The notes: a model not told the origin generated them from the sequence alone. DNA of 41,517 nt from 66-474 sp035606235 (GCA_035606235.1 DATNFU010000050.1:1-41517); one strand, 5' to 3'. Positions 15,620 to 23,408 are shown, numbered from the stretch's first letter. Translations and numbers: made by a program.

Positions 15620-16024
15620 TCACGTGCTTCCTTCGATCATTTGCGTGATGTCATCCGGGATGCGACAAGGCTGCCATGTATCGGCATCCACGCAGGCCAC
15701 GCGCACCCGCGCGCGGGTAAGCGTTTCGCCGTCCGGCGCACGGCGCAGATGCTGCTCCAGTTCCATGCTCGCGCTGCGGCGCGCGGCCAGTGATACCGTC
15801 GCATCCAGCTCGTCGTCTAGCCGCGCCGGCTTGTCGAATCCAATCGTGAGTTCGCGCACCACGAACAGCACTCCGTGACGCTCGCGCAATGCCGTCTGTC
15901 CCAAACCCCGAGCGCGCAACCACTCGGTGCGCGCGCGCTCCAGAAACCGCAGGTATCCGGCGTGATACACCACGCCGCCAGCATCGGTATCTTCCCAGTA
16001 AACCCTCAACCGCCAACTGAACAA
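15620..16024 (-). CDS. ybgC: Acyl-CoA thioesterase YbgC (hotdog fold)
   Basis: A hotdog thioesterase with LRVYWEDTDAGGVVYHAGYLRFLERARTEWL; the Asp of EDTDAGG is the catalytic residue. Further are VLFVVRELTIGFDKPARLDDEL and VRVACVD. It hydrolyses short acyl-CoAs and in E. coli associates with acyl-carrier protein and phospholipid enzymes. The start is unsure. TTG at 16024 gives 134 residues, the usual family length, starting LFSWRLRVYWED. GTG at 16075 and TTG at 16138 give longer forms, but their extra codons lie in an inserted palindromic element (16039-16123). None of the starts has a convincing ribosome-binding site. The insertion probably removed the native start region, and translation may now depend on ruvB ribosomes. 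Confidence 0.88.
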   Translation of the reverse strand: MFSWRLRVYWEDTDAGGVVYHAGYLRFLERARTEWLRARGLGQTALRERHGVLFVVRELTIGFDKPARLDDELDATVSLAARRSASMELEQHLRRAPDGETLTRARVRVACVDADTWQPCRIPDDITQMIEGST

Positions 16025-16038
16025 CGGCTCGACGCGGA

Positions 16039-16123
16039 CCGAAAAGGGGTCGGAGTGATTTTTCAAGGCAACCACCCATAACCCGGAAGAAGACAGCGGA
16101 AAATCACTCCGACCCCTTTTCGG
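16039..16123. repeat. 85-base MITE-like inverted repeat spanning ruvB end and ybgC front
   Basis: Arms 16039-16064 and 16099-16123 are inverted copies differing by one T. The outer half of each reads CCGAAAAGGGGTCGGAG. The 34-base core carries no gene. The right arm provides the last codons and stop of ruvB (SEKGSE-stop); the left arm runs into the leader of ybgC. The AAAAGGGGTC start resembles ends that flank REP-associated (IS200-like) transposases in proteobacteria. A relative of the AAAAGGGGTC motif lies inside the RHS fragment at 41271-41294. Confidence 0.85.
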
Positions 16124-17165
16124 ACACCTTTTCGTCAAACAGGTTCAGCGCCGGATCGCCCGTGCGCTCGGGCGGATTCCAGCCGAAGTGACGCCAGGCC
16201 CGTGCGGTGGCGATTCGCCCGCGCGCGGTGCGCGCCAGATAACCCTGCTGGATCAGATATGGCTCGACCACGTCCTCGATAGTGTCTCGGTCTTCGGCCA
16301 GAGCCGCGGCCAGCGACTCCACGCCGACCGGCCCGCCCTCGAACTGTTCCATGATGGTGCGCAACAGGCGTCGGTCGAGATCGTCGAAACCGCACGCGTC
16401 GATCTGCAGCATCGCCAGCGCATCCACCGCGGCGGCGCGCGTGATGGCGCCCTCCGCGCGCACCTGCGCGAAATCGCGCACCCGCCGCAACAATCGATTG
16501 GCAATGCGCGGCGTGCCGCGCGAGCGGCCGGCGATTTCATCGGCGCCGTCATCCGCGCAGGCGATGCCCAGGATGCGCGCCGAGCGGTGCACGATCGCGG
16601 CGAGTTCGGCCGGCGTGTAGAACTCCAGACGCTGCACGATGCCAAAGCGGTCGCGCAGCGGCCCGGTCAACATGCCCGCGCGGGTGGTCGCGCCGATCAG
16701 CGTGAACGGCGGCAGATCGAGCTTGATCGAACGCGCGGCCGGGCCTTCGCCCAGCATGATGTCGATCTGGAAATCCTCCATCGCCGGGTACAGCACTTCC
16801 TCCACGATCGGCGAGAGGCGATGGATCTCATCGATGAACAGCACGTCGCGCGGTTGCAGGTTGGTGAGCAGCGCGGCCAGGTCACCGGCGCGCTCGAGCA
16901 CCGGGCCGGAAGTGGCGCGCAAACCCACGCCCAGCTCATTGGCGATCACATGCGAAAGCGTGGTCTTGCCAAGGCCCGGCGGACCGAACACCAGCACGTG
17001 ATCGAGCGCGTCGCCGCGTTGCCGCGCCGCCTCGATGTACACCCCGAGCTGTTCGCGCAGCGCGCGCTGACCGATGTATTCGTCGAAGCGGCGCGGCCGG
17101 ATCGTGGCCTCGATCGCGAGTTCCGCGCGATCGGCATTCGCATCGCTCAAGCGGGATTCGGTCAT
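16104..17165 (-). CDS. ruvB: Holliday junction helicase motor RuvB
   Basis: An AAA+ ATPase of 353 residues that drives branch migration of Holliday junctions with RuvA. Seen are FDEYIGQRALREQL, Walker A (VFGPPGLGKTTL), Walker B (DVLFIDEIHRL), sensor 1 (LIGATTRAG), the arginine finger region (GPLRDRFGI), sensor 2 (RSRGTPRIANRLLRRVRDFA) and the winged-helix end (EPYLIQQGYLARTARGRIAT, AWRHFGW). Length is close to normal. The final residues (SEKGSE) are encoded by an inserted palindromic repeat, so the native tail is replaced, outside any known functional part. It is separated from ruvA by two kup genes. Confidence 0.97.
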   Translation of the reverse strand: MTESRLSDANADRAELAIEATIRPRRFDEYIGQRALREQLGVYIEAARQRGDALDHVLVFGPPGLGKTTLSHVIANELGVGLRATSGPVLERAGDLAALLTNLQPRDVLFIDEIHRLSPIVEEVLYPAMEDFQIDIMLGEGPAARSIKLDLPPFTLIGATTRAGMLTGPLRDRFGIVQRLEFYTPAELAAIVHRSARILGIACADDGADEIAGRSRGTPRIANRLLRRVRDFAQVRAEGAITRAAAVDALAMLQIDACGFDDLDRRLLRTIMEQFEGGPVGVESLAAALAEDRDTIEDVVEPYLIQQGYLARTARGRIATARAWRHFGWNPPERTGDPALNLFDEKVSEKGSE

Positions 17166-17186
17166 GCGTGGATTATGCCCGGAGAA

Positions 17187-17287
17187 GTGGGAATCGGAAA
17201 TGGGAAATGGGGAGTTGCATGCAGCAATTCAGAAGATGTCGTGACGAATGCCTTTCCGCTTCCCGCTTCTTGCTCCCCGAATCCGCT
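17187..17287. repeat. Inverted arrays of 7-base repeats in the ruvB-kup gap
   Basis: Four 7-base units of the TGGGAAA/TCGGAAA type run from 17187 to 17214. After a 38-base spacer, five units of the complementary TTCCCGC/TTTCCGC type run from 17253 to 17287 and end two bases before the kup stop codon. The two arrays can pair imperfectly into one long hairpin in RNA or single-stranded DNA. The same design recurs at 22395-22538 with another unit sequence. Confidence 0.7.
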
Positions 17288-17288
17288 C

Positions 17289-19178
17289 TCAAATTTCCAC
17301 CTGGGTACCCAATTCCACCAGCCGGTTGCCCGGAATGCGGAAAAATGCGGTCGCCGTCATCGCGTTGCGCGCCATGATCGCGAACAGCTTGTCGCGCCAC
17401 ACCGCCATGCCGGCGCGGTGGCTGGCGACGATCATTTCGCGGGACAGGAAAAAGGTGGTGTCCATCATGTCGAAGCCTTTGCCGCCCGGCGCGCAGTGCG
17501 CCAACGCCGTCGGCACATCCTGATCTTCGGCGAAGCCGAAGCGCAGCTTCAGCGCGGAAAAGCCCTGGCCGAAATCGTGCAACTCCATGCGCTCGTCGGC
17601 TTCCGCCAGCGGCGTTTCCAGCGTGTCCACGCTCAGGATCACATTGCGTTCGTGCAGCACCTTGTAATGCTTGAGGCTGTGCAGCAACGCGTGCGGCACC
17701 GCATTGATGTTGGCGGTCAGAAATACCGCCGTTCCCGGCACGCGATGCGGGGGATGCCCTGCGATGCTCTCGATGAAGGGCGCCAGCGCGAGGCCGCTCT
17801 GGCGCAATTCGCGCAACAGCAGTTCGCGTCCGCGCCGCCAGGTTGTCATCACCACGAACACCACCAGCCCGAGCACCAGCGGGAACCAGCCGCCGTGTTC
17901 GACCTTGATCAGGTTGGCACCGAAGAACGCCAGATCGATGGTCAGGAACAGCACGCCGATGCCGATAACCGCGAGCCACGGCCAATGCCACTGCCGACGA
18001 GTCACGATCAGGGCCAGCAGGCTGGTGATCGCCATGGTGCCGGTCACGGCGATTCCGTAAGCCGCGCCGAGGTTGTCCGAAGAACGGAAACCGATCACCG
18101 CCAACACCACCAGCACCAGCAACATGCCATTGATCCACGGCACGAACACCTGTCCGGACAACATGCGTGAAGTGTGCACGATGCGCATGCGCGGCGAGTA
18201 ACCGAGCTGGATCGATTCGCGGGTCATCGAGAAGGCACCGGAAATCACCGCCTGCGAAGCGATCACGGTAGCGACCGCGGCCAGCACGATCATCGGATAC
18301 AACAACAGTTGCGGCACCAGCAGATAAAACGGATTGCTTACCGCGCCTGGATCCTGCAATAGCAGCGCGCCCTGCCCGAAGTAATTCAGCAGCAGCGCCG
18401 GCAGCACGAAACACAACCATGCCGCGCGGATCGGGTTTTTTCCGAAATGTCCCATGTCGGCGTACAACGCTTCGGTGCCGGTTACCGCCAGCACCACGCC
18501 GCCAAGCGCGATGAATGCGCCGCGACCGTGGGTATGGAAAAAATGGATCGCGTGCACCGGGTTCAGCGCCGCCAGCACATGCGGCTCGCGCAAGATCAAA
18601 CGTACGCCGAGCAGCGCGATCACCGTGAACCACACGCACATCACCGGCCCGAACACCGCGCCGATGCCCGCGGTACCGCGCTTCTGCACGAAAAACAGCA
18701 CCAGCAGAATCGCCACGCTGATCGGTACGATCCATTGCACCAGCGAAGGCTCGGCGACTTTCAGACCCTCCACCGCCGAGAGCACCGAGATCGCGGGCGT
18801 GATCACGCCATCGCCATAGAACAAGGCTGCGCCGAAGATGCCCAGCACCGCGATCGCCCAGCGCAGCCGCGGTTCGCCGTGCGCGCTGCGTTGCGCCAGC
18901 GCCATCAGCGCCATGATGCCACCCTCGCCCTTGTTGTCGGCGCGCATGATGAAGATCACGTACTTCAAGGTGACCACCAGGATCAGCGCCCAGAAGATCA
19001 GCGACAGGACACCGAGCACACTGGCGCTGCTGACGCCCAGCCCGTACTTGGCACTGAACACCTCCTGCATCGCGTACAAGGGGCTGGTGCCGATGTCGCC
19101 GAACACCACGCCGATGGCGCCGAGCGCGAGGGCCTGCAGGGAAGGATGGGTACGGGCTTCTGTGGCAGTGTCGTTCAT
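17289..19178 (-). CDS. kup: Low-affinity potassium transporter Kup (copy 1)
   Basis: A KUP/HAK potassium-proton symporter of 629 residues. The N-terminal signature GAIGVVFGDIGTSPLYAMQEVF opens the first helix; then MRADNKGEGGIMALMALAQR, GDGVITPAISVLSAVEGL, LGGVVLAVTGTEALYADMGHFG, LLNYFGQGALLL and SQAVISGAFSMTRESIQLGYSPRM, all KUP core motifs. About twelve membrane helices end near residue 430, followed by a cytoplasmic domain of about 180 residues typical of the family (TAVFLTANINAVPHALLHSLKHYKVLHERNV, GFDMMDTTFFLSRE). It closely resembles the neighbouring kup, so the two are tandem duplicates. It lies downstream of that gene, 144 bases away, and upstream of ruvB. Confidence 0.96.
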   Translation of the reverse strand: MNDTATEARTHPSLQALALGAIGVVFGDIGTSPLYAMQEVFSAKYGLGVSSASVLGVLSLIFWALILVVTLKYVIFIMRADNKGEGGIMALMALAQRSAHGEPRLRWAIAVLGIFGAALFYGDGVITPAISVLSAVEGLKVAEPSLVQWIVPISVAILLVLFFVQKRGTAGIGAVFGPVMCVWFTVIALLGVRLILREPHVLAALNPVHAIHFFHTHGRGAFIALGGVVLAVTGTEALYADMGHFGKNPIRAAWLCFVLPALLLNYFGQGALLLQDPGAVSNPFYLLVPQLLLYPMIVLAAVATVIASQAVISGAFSMTRESIQLGYSPRMRIVHTSRMLSGQVFVPWINGMLLVLVVLAVIGFRSSDNLGAAYGIAVTGTMAITSLLALIVTRRQWHWPWLAVIGIGVLFLTIDLAFFGANLIKVEHGGWFPLVLGLVVFVVMTTWRRGRELLLRELRQSGLALAPFIESIAGHPPHRVPGTAVFLTANINAVPHALLHSLKHYKVLHERNVILSVDTLETPLAEADERMELHDFGQGFSALKLRFGFAEDQDVPTALAHCAPGGKGFDMMDTTFFLSREMIVASHRAGMAVWRDKLFAIMARNAMTATAFFRIPGNRLVELGTQVEI

Positions 19179-19218
19179 GGTTTGAGTTGCCGGCCTTGAT
19201 CCCCAGAAACATCATTGA

Positions 19219-19273
19219 CGTCATGCCGGGCGGCGCGCAACGCGATCCATCGCGAGCGGCCCGGGAAATGACG
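19219..19273. repeat. REP-like palindrome between the two kup genes
   Basis: CGTCATGCCGGGC (19219-19231) faces GCCCGGGAAATGACG (19259-19273) in inverted orientation, with two unpaired bases. It is related to the outer arms of the element at 14794-14882 (CGTCAT..CCGG). It lies in the 144-base gap, which also holds a short 7-base array at 19300-19320. Confidence 0.6.
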
Positions 19274-19299
19274 GCCTTTGGTTGATTTGTGTTGTTCGG

Positions 19300-19320
19300 C
19301 TCTCGATCCCGAATCCCGGC
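19300..19320. repeat. Three 7-base repeat units abutting the upstream kup stop
   Basis: CTCTCGA, TCCCGAA and TCCCGGC follow one another directly and end two bases before the stop codon of the upstream kup gene (19323). They are the same type as the arrays at 17253-17287 and 22511-22538, which also end against a minus-strand stop codon. No clear opposing array is present here. Confidence 0.45.
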
Positions 19321-19322
19321 TT

Positions 19323-21278
19323 TCAGATTTCGATTTGCGTACCGAGCTCGATCAGTCGATTGCTCGGAATCCGGAAGAACGCGGTGGCTGGCAGCGCGTT
19401 GCGCGCCATGAACGCGAACAGTTTGTCGCGCCACAACGCCATGCCGGGGCGCTCGGTGGCGACGATGGTTTCGCGCGAGAGAAAAAAGGTGGTGTCCATC
19501 ATGTCGAAGCCGACGCCGCGCGCGGCGCAGCGTTGCAATTGCCGCGGCACGTCCGGGTCTTCCGCGAAGCCGAAGCGCAGCGTGAACCGGTAAAACCCGT
19601 GGCCGAGATTCTCGATCTGGATACGCTCGCCGGGATCGGCGTAGGGCGTTTCCAGGGTGTCGCCGGTCAGGATCACGTTGCGTTCGTGCAGCACCTTGTT
19701 GTGTTTCAGGTTGTGCAGCAGCGCGTGCGGCACGGCATCGCCATTGCTGGTCAGGAATACCGCAGTGCCGGCCACGCGCGTGGGCGGATGCTCGATGATG
19801 CTGGCGATGAACGGTTCCAGCGCCAGGCCGCTCTGCCTGATTTCGCGCATCACCAGTTCACGTCCGCGCCGCCAGGTGGTGAGCACGGTGAAGATGGCGA
19901 CCCCGAGCACCAGCGGGAACCAGCCGCCATCGGGAATCTTCAGCGTGTTGGCGCCGAAGAACGACAGATCGATGACCAGGAATACCGCGCCGATCACGAC
20001 GATGCGGCCGATGTTCCAGTTCCACATCCGTCGCGCCACCACCAGGAACAGCGTGGTGTCAATCGCCATCGTGCCGGTCACCGCGATGCCGTACGCGCCG
20101 GCCAGCGCGTTGGAGGAACCAAAGCCGATCACCACCAGCACCACGGTGATCAACAGAAAGCGATTGACCCACGGCAGATAAATCTGTCCGATTGCTTCGG
20201 TGGAGGTGTGCACCACCTGCATGCGCGGGATGAAGCCAAGCTGGATTGCCTGGCGGGTGATCGAGAAGGCGCCCGAGATCACCGCTTGGGATGCGATCAC
20301 CGCCGCGGCGGTCGCCAGCACGATCATCGGAATCCGGCCCCATTCGGGAATCGCGAGATAAAACGGATTCCGCGCAGCCTCCGGGAAATGCAGGAGCAGC
20401 GCGGCCTGGCCGAAATAATTCAGCAGCAAGCCCGGCATCACGAAACCGAACCAGGCGATGCGGATCGGGCGCCGGCCAAAGTGGCCCATGTCGGTGTACA
20501 GCGCCTCGGCGCCGGTCACGCACAGCACTACCGCGCCTAACGCCAGGAAACCACCCCAGCTGTGATGGATGAAGAACTGCACCGCGTACCACGGGTTCAA
20601 TGCGCGCAACACGAACGGGTGCTGGAAAATATTCCAGCCACCGATCGCGCCGATCGCGCCAAACCACAGCGCCATCACCGGGCCGAACACGCTTCCCACT
20701 TTTCCGGTGCCGTGCTTCTGGAACCAGAACAACACGAACAGCACCACTACCGTCAACGGGACCACATAGCGGGCCAGCGACGGCGCACTGACCTGCAGGC
20801 CTTCGATCGCCGACAACACCGAAATGGACGGCGTGATCACACCATCGCCGTAGAACAACGCCGCGCCGAGTATCGCGAACAGCACCACCATGCGGCGCGT
20901 GCGCGGATAGCCGCGGGTAGCGCGCTGGGCCAACGCCATCATCGCCATGATGCCGCCCTCGCCCCGGTTGTCGGCGCGCATGATGAAGCTGACGTACTTC
21001 ACCGCGACCACCATCACCAGCGACCAGGTCACCAGCGACAGGATGCCCAGGATGTTGAGCGTGTCGACGGGCATGCCGTGCGGCCCGAAAAAAGCCTCTT
21101 TCATGGTGTACAGCGGGCTGGTACCGATGTCGCCGAATACCACGCCGATCGCGCCGATCACCAAGGTGCGGATCGCGGTCTGGGAAGCCGTGTTGATCTG
21201 GTCGCCCGGCCTGTCGGCCGCGGGGGCAGCAGCTTCCACCTGCGCGCTGGGATGTTCGTTGGAAGTGTGTTCGTTCAT
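19323..21278 (-). CDS. kup: Low-affinity potassium transporter Kup (copy 2)
   Basis: A KUP family potassium-proton symporter of 651 residues, the upstream one of the tandem pair. A hydrophilic N-terminus of about 38 residues (Ala/Asp/Glu-rich, longer than in the other copy) precedes GAIGVVFGDIGTSPLYTMKEAFF. Then come MRADNRGEGGIMAMMALAQR, GDGVITPSISVLSAIEGL, LGAVVLCVTGAEALYTDMGHFG, LLNYFGQAALLL and SQAVISGAFSITRQAIQLGFIPRM. The C-terminal cytoplasmic domain matches the sibling nearly throughout (TAVFLTSNGDAVPHALLHNLKHNKVLHERNVIL). It starts 12 bases after the ruvA stop on the same strand and so is probably transcribed with ruvCA. By eye the two copies agree at well over half of positions, so the duplication is old. 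Confidence 0.96.
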   Translation of the reverse strand: MNEHTSNEHPSAQVEAAAPAADRPGDQINTASQTAIRTLVIGAIGVVFGDIGTSPLYTMKEAFFGPHGMPVDTLNILGILSLVTWSLVMVVAVKYVSFIMRADNRGEGGIMAMMALAQRATRGYPRTRRMVVLFAILGAALFYGDGVITPSISVLSAIEGLQVSAPSLARYVVPLTVVVLFVLFWFQKHGTGKVGSVFGPVMALWFGAIGAIGGWNIFQHPFVLRALNPWYAVQFFIHHSWGGFLALGAVVLCVTGAEALYTDMGHFGRRPIRIAWFGFVMPGLLLNYFGQAALLLHFPEAARNPFYLAIPEWGRIPMIVLATAAAVIASQAVISGAFSITRQAIQLGFIPRMQVVHTSTEAIGQIYLPWVNRFLLITVVLVVIGFGSSNALAGAYGIAVTGTMAIDTTLFLVVARRMWNWNIGRIVVIGAVFLVIDLSFFGANTLKIPDGGWFPLVLGVAIFTVLTTWRRGRELVMREIRQSGLALEPFIASIIEHPPTRVAGTAVFLTSNGDAVPHALLHNLKHNKVLHERNVILTGDTLETPYADPGERIQIENLGHGFYRFTLRFGFAEDPDVPRQLQRCAARGVGFDMMDTTFFLSRETIVATERPGMALWRDKLFAFMARNALPATAFFRIPSNRLIELGTQIEI

Positions 21279-21290
21279 TGCGTCGCGGCT

Positions 21291-21878
21291 TCAACGGCCC
21301 AACGCGGCGCGCAGCGCCTTGCGGATGATCGCCTCGGCATCGTCGCCATCGCTTGCAGCGTCTTTGGCCAGACGCAAGGCTTCCGCGGGCTTGTAGCCGA
21401 GCTGCTGCAGGGCTGCGATCGCTTCGTCCTGCGGGGTCCCGGGCGCGCGACCCGTGCGCGGCGCCGCCAGCGCCGCCGCGTCCACGCGATCACGCAGTTC
21501 CACGATCATGCGTTCGGCGGTTTTCTTGCCGATGCCCGGAATGCGCGTCAACGCGGTCACGTCGGCATCGTGCACCAGCCGCGCGAATTCGCTTGTGCTC
21601 ACGCCCGACAGCACCGCCAGCGCGATGCGAGCGCCGATGCCGCTCACCTTTTGCAGATTGCGGAACAGCGCGCGTTCGTCCTCGCGCAGGAACCCGTACA
21701 GCGCCGCGGTATCTTCCTTGATCGCGTAATGCGTCAGCAGCGTCACTTCACGACCGGCCTCGGGCAGATCGTAGAGCGTGGACATCGGCACTTCCAGCTC
21801 ATAGCCCACGCCGTGGACATCCAGCACGATCCACGGCGGATGTTTGGCGATCAAGGTGCCACGCAGACGGCCGATCAT
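21291..21878 (-). CDS. ruvA: Holliday junction branch migration protein RuvA
   Basis: A protein of 195 residues with the three RuvA domains. The N-terminal OB fold is MIGRLRGTLIAKHPPWIVLDVHGVGYELEVP. The helix-hairpin-helix middle is NLQKVSGIGARIALAVLSGVS and TRIPGIGKKTAERMIVELRD. After an acidic or flexible linker comes the C-terminal RuvB-binding domain (DEAIAALQQLGYKPAEALRLAKDA). RuvA tetramers clamp the junction and load RuvB. The start ATG overlaps the ruvC stop as ATGA (21875-21878), so translation is coupled. Confidence 0.97.
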   Translation of the reverse strand: MIGRLRGTLIAKHPPWIVLDVHGVGYELEVPMSTLYDLPEAGREVTLLTHYAIKEDTAALYGFLREDERALFRNLQKVSGIGARIALAVLSGVSTSEFARLVHDADVTALTRIPGIGKKTAERMIVELRDRVDAAALAAPRTGRAPGTPQDEAIAALQQLGYKPAEALRLAKDAASDGDDAEAIIRKALRAALGR

Positions 21879-22450
21879 CGCCGCCGCCTCCAGGCCGTCG
21901 CGGGCAGCCCGATGCGCTGCACGCCCGCGCGCGTGTGTGCATGCGTGATGGCCACCGCCAGCGCGTCGGCGGCATCGGCCTGCAAGGCATCGCGCAGCCC
22001 GAGCAGCACGCCGACCATGTGCTGCACCTGGCTCTTGTCCGCGCGTCCGCCGCCGACCACCGCCTGCTTGATCGCGGTCGGCGCGTACTCGTGCACGGCC
22101 AACGCACGCCCGACCGCCGCGCAGATCGCGGCGCCGCGCGCCTGTCCAAGCTTCAGCGCGGAATCCGCGTTCTTGGCCATGAATACGCGTTCGATCGCGA
22201 CTTCCTGCGGGCGGTGTTCGTCGATGATTGCCGACAAGCCGTCATAGATGCGCGCAAGCCGTTGCGGAAAATCGTCATCTCCACCGACGTGCAGCGTGGT
22301 GTGCAACAGGCAGCGCAGCTTGCCGTCGGCGCCGGCCTCGATCACGCCCACGCCGGTCCGCAAGCTGCCCGGATCGATGCCGAGGATGCGGATGCAGCCG
22401 GTAGCCGGTGGCCGGGAACCGGTAGCCGGACTCGGGGTTTCGATGCTCAT
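21875..22450 (-). CDS. ruvC: Crossover junction endodeoxyribonuclease RuvC
   Basis: A protein of 191 residues that cuts Holliday junctions. The RNase H-like core starts with IRILGIDPGSLRTGVGVIE, whose Asp is the first metal ligand. Then come VAIERVFMAKNADSALKLGQARGAAI with the catalytic Glu, QVQHMVGVLLGL, and ADAADALAVAITHAH with the last Asp pair. Ordinary RuvC begins almost directly at RILGIDPGS. Here about 20 residues precede it, and residues about 7-19 (SPATGSRPPATGC) are encoded by five tandem 7-base repeats (22395-22429). No start codon lies between the repeat and the core except ATC, so the extension is probably translated unless ATC is used. The nuclease core is complete. Confidence 0.96.
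   Translation of the reverse strand: MSIETPSPATGSRPPATGCIRILGIDPGSLRTGVGVIEAGADGKLRCLLHTTLHVGGDDDFPQRLARIYDGLSAIIDEHRPQEVAIERVFMAKNADSALKLGQARGAAICAAVGRALAVHEYAPTAIKQAVVGGGRADKSQVQHMVGVLLGLRDALQADAADALAVAITHAHTRAGVQRIGLPATAWRRRR
22395..22429. repeat. Five 7-base repeats inside the 5' end of ruvC
   Basis: Read on the minus strand this is five units of CCGGNNN in exact register (the variable ends are CTA, TTC, CCA, CTA and CTG after the CCGG, counting seven bases per unit). Together they encode Pro/Ala/Thr/Gly-rich residues near the RuvC N-terminus. They face the units at 22511-22538 in opposite orientation across an 81-base spacer that contains the ruvC start codon. Confidence 0.75.
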
Positions 22451-22510
22451 GTCCCTGTGCAGGATGCGCGAACCGCGCGTTTCGGATCAGAAAACGCATG
22501 TCGCACGCAC

Positions 22511-22538
22511 TCCGGCTTCCGGCTCCCGGCGCCCGGCT
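22511..22538. repeat. Four 7-base repeats abutting the yebC stop
   Basis: TCCGGCT, TCCGGCT, CCCGGCG and CCCGGCT follow without gap and run into the yebC stop codon. They are the inverted partner of the array in ruvC (22395-22429). The pair may fold into a long imperfect hairpin in the yebC-ruvC message, holding the ruvC start in the loop. Confidence 0.75.
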
Positions 22539-23266
22539 TATTCATTCGCTTCGGTCGGCAGTTGCGCATTCGAATACACGTCCTGCACGTCATCGAGTTC
22601 TTCCAGCCACTCCAGCAAATGCATCACCTGCTCGGCTTGCTCGCCGGATACCGCGACCGAAATGTCCGCGCGCAGCGTGACTTCCGCGTTCGCCGGCTGC
22701 AAGCCGGCGGCCTGCATCGCAGCGCGCACGGCTTCGAAATCATCCGCAGCGGTGAGCACTTCGATCGATCCATCCGTTTTCGAAACCACATCTTCCGCGC
22801 CAGCGTCGATCGCGGCGTCGGTGATTTTCCCTTCGTCCGATCCGGTCGGGTACGCCAGCACCCCGCGCTTCTTGAACAGATACGCGACCGAACCTTCGGT
22901 GCCCATGTTTCCGCCCAGTTTCGAGAACGCGTGACGCACATCGGCGACGCTGCGCTGGCGATTGTCGGTGACGCAATCCACGATCACCGCCACGCCGCCG
23001 GGCGCGTAGCCTTCGTAACGCACTTCTTCGTAGGTGACGCCTTCGAGTTCGCCGGTCGCCTTCTTGATCGCGCGCTCGATGGTGTCCTTGGTCATGTTGG
23101 CGTCGAGCGCCTTGTCGATCGCGGTGCGCAGGCGCGGGTTGCCGGCCGGATCGCCGCCGCCGGCACGCGCGGCCACGCTGATCTCGCGCGACAGCTTGGT
23201 GAACATGCGGCCGCGACGCGCATCCTCGGCGTTCTTGCGGCCTTCGATGGAGGGACCCCGACCCAT
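22538..23266 (-). CDS. yebC: YebC/PmpR family protein
   Basis: A protein of 242 residues of the YebC/TACO1 family. Seen are GRKNAEDARRGRMFTKLSREISVAARAGGGDPAGNPRLRTAIDKA near the start, NMTKDTIERAIKKATGE, and VTYEEVRYEGYAPGGVAVIVDCVTDNRQRSVADVRHAFSKLGGNMGTEGSVAYLF. The usual MAGHSKW opening is modified: this one starts MGRGPSIEGRKN. YebC proteins have been described as transcription regulators and, more recently, as translation factors that relieve stalling at proline stretches. The gene leads the yebC-ruvC-ruvA order, common in bacteria. Confidence 0.95.
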   Translation of the reverse strand: MGRGPSIEGRKNAEDARRGRMFTKLSREISVAARAGGGDPAGNPRLRTAIDKALDANMTKDTIERAIKKATGELEGVTYEEVRYEGYAPGGVAVIVDCVTDNRQRSVADVRHAFSKLGGNMGTEGSVAYLFKKRGVLAYPTGSDEGKITDAAIDAGAEDVVSKTDGSIEVLTAADDFEAVRAAMQAAGLQPANAEVTLRADISVAVSGEQAEQVMHLLEWLEELDDVQDVYSNAQLPTEANE

Positions 23267-23408
23267 GAGATTTCCTGTCCTGCTTCAAGGCAAGCGGCGG
23301 ATTTTACGCTACCCGCCGATTGCCTGCCTTTTTGCGGGATGGCCCGCGCGCCGGTCGACACGCCGCGCTTGCGATGAAGGTCGCTTGTGCACCGGTCGCC
23401 CGCCGGCG

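Noticed and set aside
16188..19434. Long frames on both strands overlapping ruvB and kup, including one of about 750 codons in another frame of the kup strand
   Set aside because: Arg/Gly/Ala-rich shadows of RuvB and Kup; no signature motif, and they cross real gene boundaries.
22395..22538. CRISPR array
   Set aside because: The repeats are only 7 bases long without spacers and are arranged as inverted arrays; no cas genes are present.
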